Below, piece by piece: positions 62,143 through 64,000 of a DNA stretch of 64,000 bases. Below the pieces are notes generated by a model that had not been told where the DNA came from, did not search any database, and worked only from the letters and a program-made list of their open reading frames with translations. The DNA comes from an uncultured Paludibaculum sp. (GTDB lineage Bacteria > Acidobacteriota > Terriglobia > Bryobacterales > Bryobacteraceae), in the NCBI RefSeq assembly GCF_963665245.1, contig NZ_OY762267.1, positions 2,232,001 through 2,296,000 on the forward strand, written 5' to 3'. The position numbers and the translations under genes were made by a program. Numbering within the stretch: position 1 is the first letter of the stretch; each line of letters opens with the position of its first letter.

Positions 62143-64000
62143 ATGAAGAGACGCCAGTTCTTAGTGAATTCGACTGCTGTCCTCGCCGGACCCTCGTCCT
62201 TAGCCACGTCGAACCTTGAAGTTCAGGGAACCGTCGCTGCAACGGCCGACCCAAGAGTTGCCGTTCTGCTGGTCGACACCGAAAGGATAATCGGTTCCAT
62301 CGACGAACGGATCTATGGCCACTTCCTCGAGCACATCAACCACTCGGTCGTCGACGGCCTGTACGCCGAACAGATCCGGGGTTGTGGCTTTGAGGGGAAG
62401 GACTTTGAAACCTACTGGGAGCCATTCTCGGAGCGCGGCGGTGTCGAGAATGCCGACGTCGACTTTCGAAACGGGAAGAAGAGCGTTCGACTGAGGTGCG
62501 AGGGCGGCCGGGCCGGAATCAGGCAAGGCCGCGTCTACGTAGCCGCCGGGCAGGAGTATGACGGCTCGCTCTGGGTGAAGAAGGAAGCTGGTTCCCCGCG
62601 GCTCATACTGCGCGTCATCGGCTCGAATGGGGCGCCGATTGCCTCCGTACCGCTCGCTTCGGCGGGCTCTGGCTGGGAGGAGATCCCCTATTCCTTCTCC
62701 AGTGCCGTAAGAGACACGCAGGCCTCGGTAGAGTTGGCAGCGGAAGGTACGGGAAGGCTGCTGATCGACTACTTCTCGATGATGCGCGCCGACGCCAGAC
62801 GCGATGGCATGTTGCGCCCGGACCTGCTGCAGGCTCTCCGCGATCTCGCCCCGCCCTTCATCCGGTGGCCGGGCGGGTCCTTTGCCTCCACCTACAAATG
62901 GAAGGACGGCATCGGCCCGCACGTCTCGCGCCGCTACACTCCCAACACTTTCTGGGGCGGCTACTCGGACTACTACGGGTTCGGGACGGACGAGTTCATG
63001 GGACTCTGCCGCAAGCTGGGCAGCGAGCCGCTGATCGTGCTGCCAGCCCCCGGGGTGAACCCTGAGCAGGTTCAGTATGCGATGGACTGGGTCCGCTACC
63101 TCAACGATCCATCCGCGACCGAATGGGGCAAGGTGCGGGCCTCCAACGGGCACCCCGAGCCCTACGGGGTCCGGTACTTCCAGATCGACAATGAGCCCAT
63201 GAACAACGGCTTCACGCCGGATGCCTACGCTGAGATCGTCAACCTCTATGGCGGCAGGTTGCGACAGATCGCGCCCGGTGCGCGAATCGTCGCCTGCGGG
63301 CAGAAGCGGTCGAACGATATGAACTGGAGCCAGAGGATCATCGATCTCGCCGGAAAGAACTTTGACATCCTCGGCGTTCACAACTACGAGTACGAGCCGC
63401 GGGGATTCGAGACGGGGCTGCGGCGCATTGGCCATTCACTTTCGACGCTACGTGACTATATCCGCGCATCGGCGCACCCGCGGATCGAAATCGGCGTTCT
63501 CGAGTGGAATCTATCGCGCACCTATGATTGGCGGGCCGGGCTCCACGCCGCGGGCAGCCTCATCCTGTACGAGCAGCTCAGCCCGGCTGTAAGTATGAGT
63601 TGCCCGGCCCTGCTCATGCGAAACACGACCGACGACCCCACCTGGACGTCGTTCATCTACCATGACCACGTCTCCTGGTTTCCTGGCTCGGCGTATCCGG
63701 TGGAAAAGCTCTTTCGCGCGCACTACGCGGAACGGCATCTGGCCTCCACCAGCGGCACCTTCCGCGACATTCCGAACCGGAAACAGTTCTTTGACGAAAT
63801 CGCGACCATGAAGCCCGAAGACTGGCGGCCCGGTTCTGTGGACGCCATCGCGGCCAAGAGCGCTGACGGCCGCCGGATCGTGATCAAGGCCGTGAACTAC
63901 GAAGGGCAGCGGAATCTCCTGTATGTTCGACTGCAGGGCAACGGCGTCCCTGTGCAGGCGGCCGCCACCCTTCATACGATGAGTGCGGGGCTCATGGATA
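62143..64000 (+). CDS. Alpha-L-arabinofuranosidase, GH51 (cut by window edge)
   Basis: An open frame of at least 619 codons starts at ATG 62143 (GGAG upstream) and runs off the right end. It has a twin-arginine-like signal (MKRRQFLVNSTAVLAGPSSL). GH51 features are GSIDERIYGHFLEHINHSVV, RWPGGSFASTYKWKDGIGPH, the acid/base E351 in YFQIDNEPMNNG and the nucleophile E454 in IGVLEWNLSRT. A carbohydrate-binding-like insertion lies at about 100-215. It hydrolyses alpha-L-arabinofuranosyl side chains of arabinan and arabinoxylan. It diverges from the GH29-GH127 unit and completes an arabinose/fucose-releasing locus. Confidence 0.95.
   Translation, partial: MKRRQFLVNSTAVLAGPSSLATSNLEVQGTVAATADPRVAVLLVDTERIIGSIDERIYGHFLEHINHSVVDGLYAEQIRGCGFEGKDFETYWEPFSERGGVENADVDFRNGKKSVRLRCEGGRAGIRQGRVYVAAGQEYDGSLWVKKEAGSPRLILRVIGSNGAPIASVPLASAGSGWEEIPYSFSSAVRDTQASVELAAEGTGRLLIDYFSMMRADARRDGMLRPDLLQALRDLAPPFIRWPGGSFASTYKWKDGIGPHVSRRYTPNTFWGGYSDYYGFGTDEFMGLCRKLGSEPLIVLPAPGVNPEQVQYAMDWVRYLNDPSATEWGKVRASNGHPEPYGVRYFQIDNEPMNNGFTPDAYAEIVNLYGGRLRQIAPGARIVACGQKRSNDMNWSQRIIDLAGKNFDILGVHNYEYEPRGFETGLRRIGHSLSTLRDYIRASAHPRIEIGVLEWNLSRTYDWRAGLHAAGSLILYEQLSPAVSMSCPALLMRNTTDDPTWTSFIYHDHVSWFPGSAYPVEKLFRAHYAERHLASTSGTFRDIPNRKQFFDEIATMKPEDWRPGSVDAIAAKSADGRRIVIKAVNYEGQRNLLYVRLQGNGVPVQAAATLHTMSAGLMD

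Overview
The window looks like chromosomal DNA from a GC-rich, Gram-negative acidobacterium, most plausibly of the Bryobacterales/Solibacter type. This is inferred from gene content: Oar-like TonB-dependent receptors with carboxypeptidase-regulatory N-termini, a PSD1-cytochrome/DUF1549/DUF1553 protein paired with a DUF1501 protein, several FG-GAP plus ASPIC/UnbV proteins, and many secreted glycoside hydrolases. No rRNA, tRNA, phage or CRISPR array was seen.

Layout. 1-9.7 kb: the N-terminal part of a TonB receptor (cut by the left edge), a fabH/myo-inositol oxygenase pair, a SprT-like metalloprotein, two unknown membrane proteins, an XRE regulator with a divergently oriented small exported peptide, prephenate dehydratase and a zinc-ribbon-like protein. 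9.7-10.25 kb has no convincing gene but contains strong inverted repeats. 10.25-13.8 kb: a secreted heparinase-like protein and a NarL-type two-component system. 13.9-19.0 kb: a tightly coupled five-gene surface-glycan operon (GT-C membrane protein, GT2, DegT aminotransferase, SDR epimerase, methyltransferase). 19.0-23.4 kb, opposite strand: yebC, ruvC, a secreted protein, a TlpA-like thioredoxin and deoB. 23.6-32.2 kb: a FucP-like sugar permease, the PSD1/DUF1501 pair, a TIMP-like secreted protein, an NTF2-like protein and an SGNH hydrolase.

32.3-47.8 kb is built round a complete TonB receptor. On one side is a four-gene operon with two ASPIC/UnbV beta-propeller proteins (one fused to TPRs), a secreted alkaline-phosphatase-superfamily protein and an unrecognised partner. 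On the other side are two TPR proteins and a third ASPIC/UnbV protein. The likely theme is envelope-located binding and uptake of an unknown substrate.

47.9-49.1 kb holds a striking array of five almost identical 215-bp tandem units. RidA-family and GH97 genes follow. 51.9-58.2 kb is an accessory stretch: a complete IS256-type element, an excisionase-type antitoxin-like gene with no toxin, three poorly known genes, short dispersed repeats, a 4 x 23-bp degenerate array like an IS21-type end, and an IS630-type transposase fragment. 58.3-64.0 kb is a plant-polysaccharide locus: GH127 and GH29 on one strand, and a GH51 arabinofuranosidase (cut by the right edge) diverging from them.

The observations most worth following are the 215-bp array, a hairpin that would hide the ribosome binding site of the inositol oxygenase gene, the TIMP-like exported protein with a CxC mature N-terminus, the ASPIC/UnbV-TPR gene sets flanking one TonB receptor, and the toxin-less antitoxin gene beside the IS.
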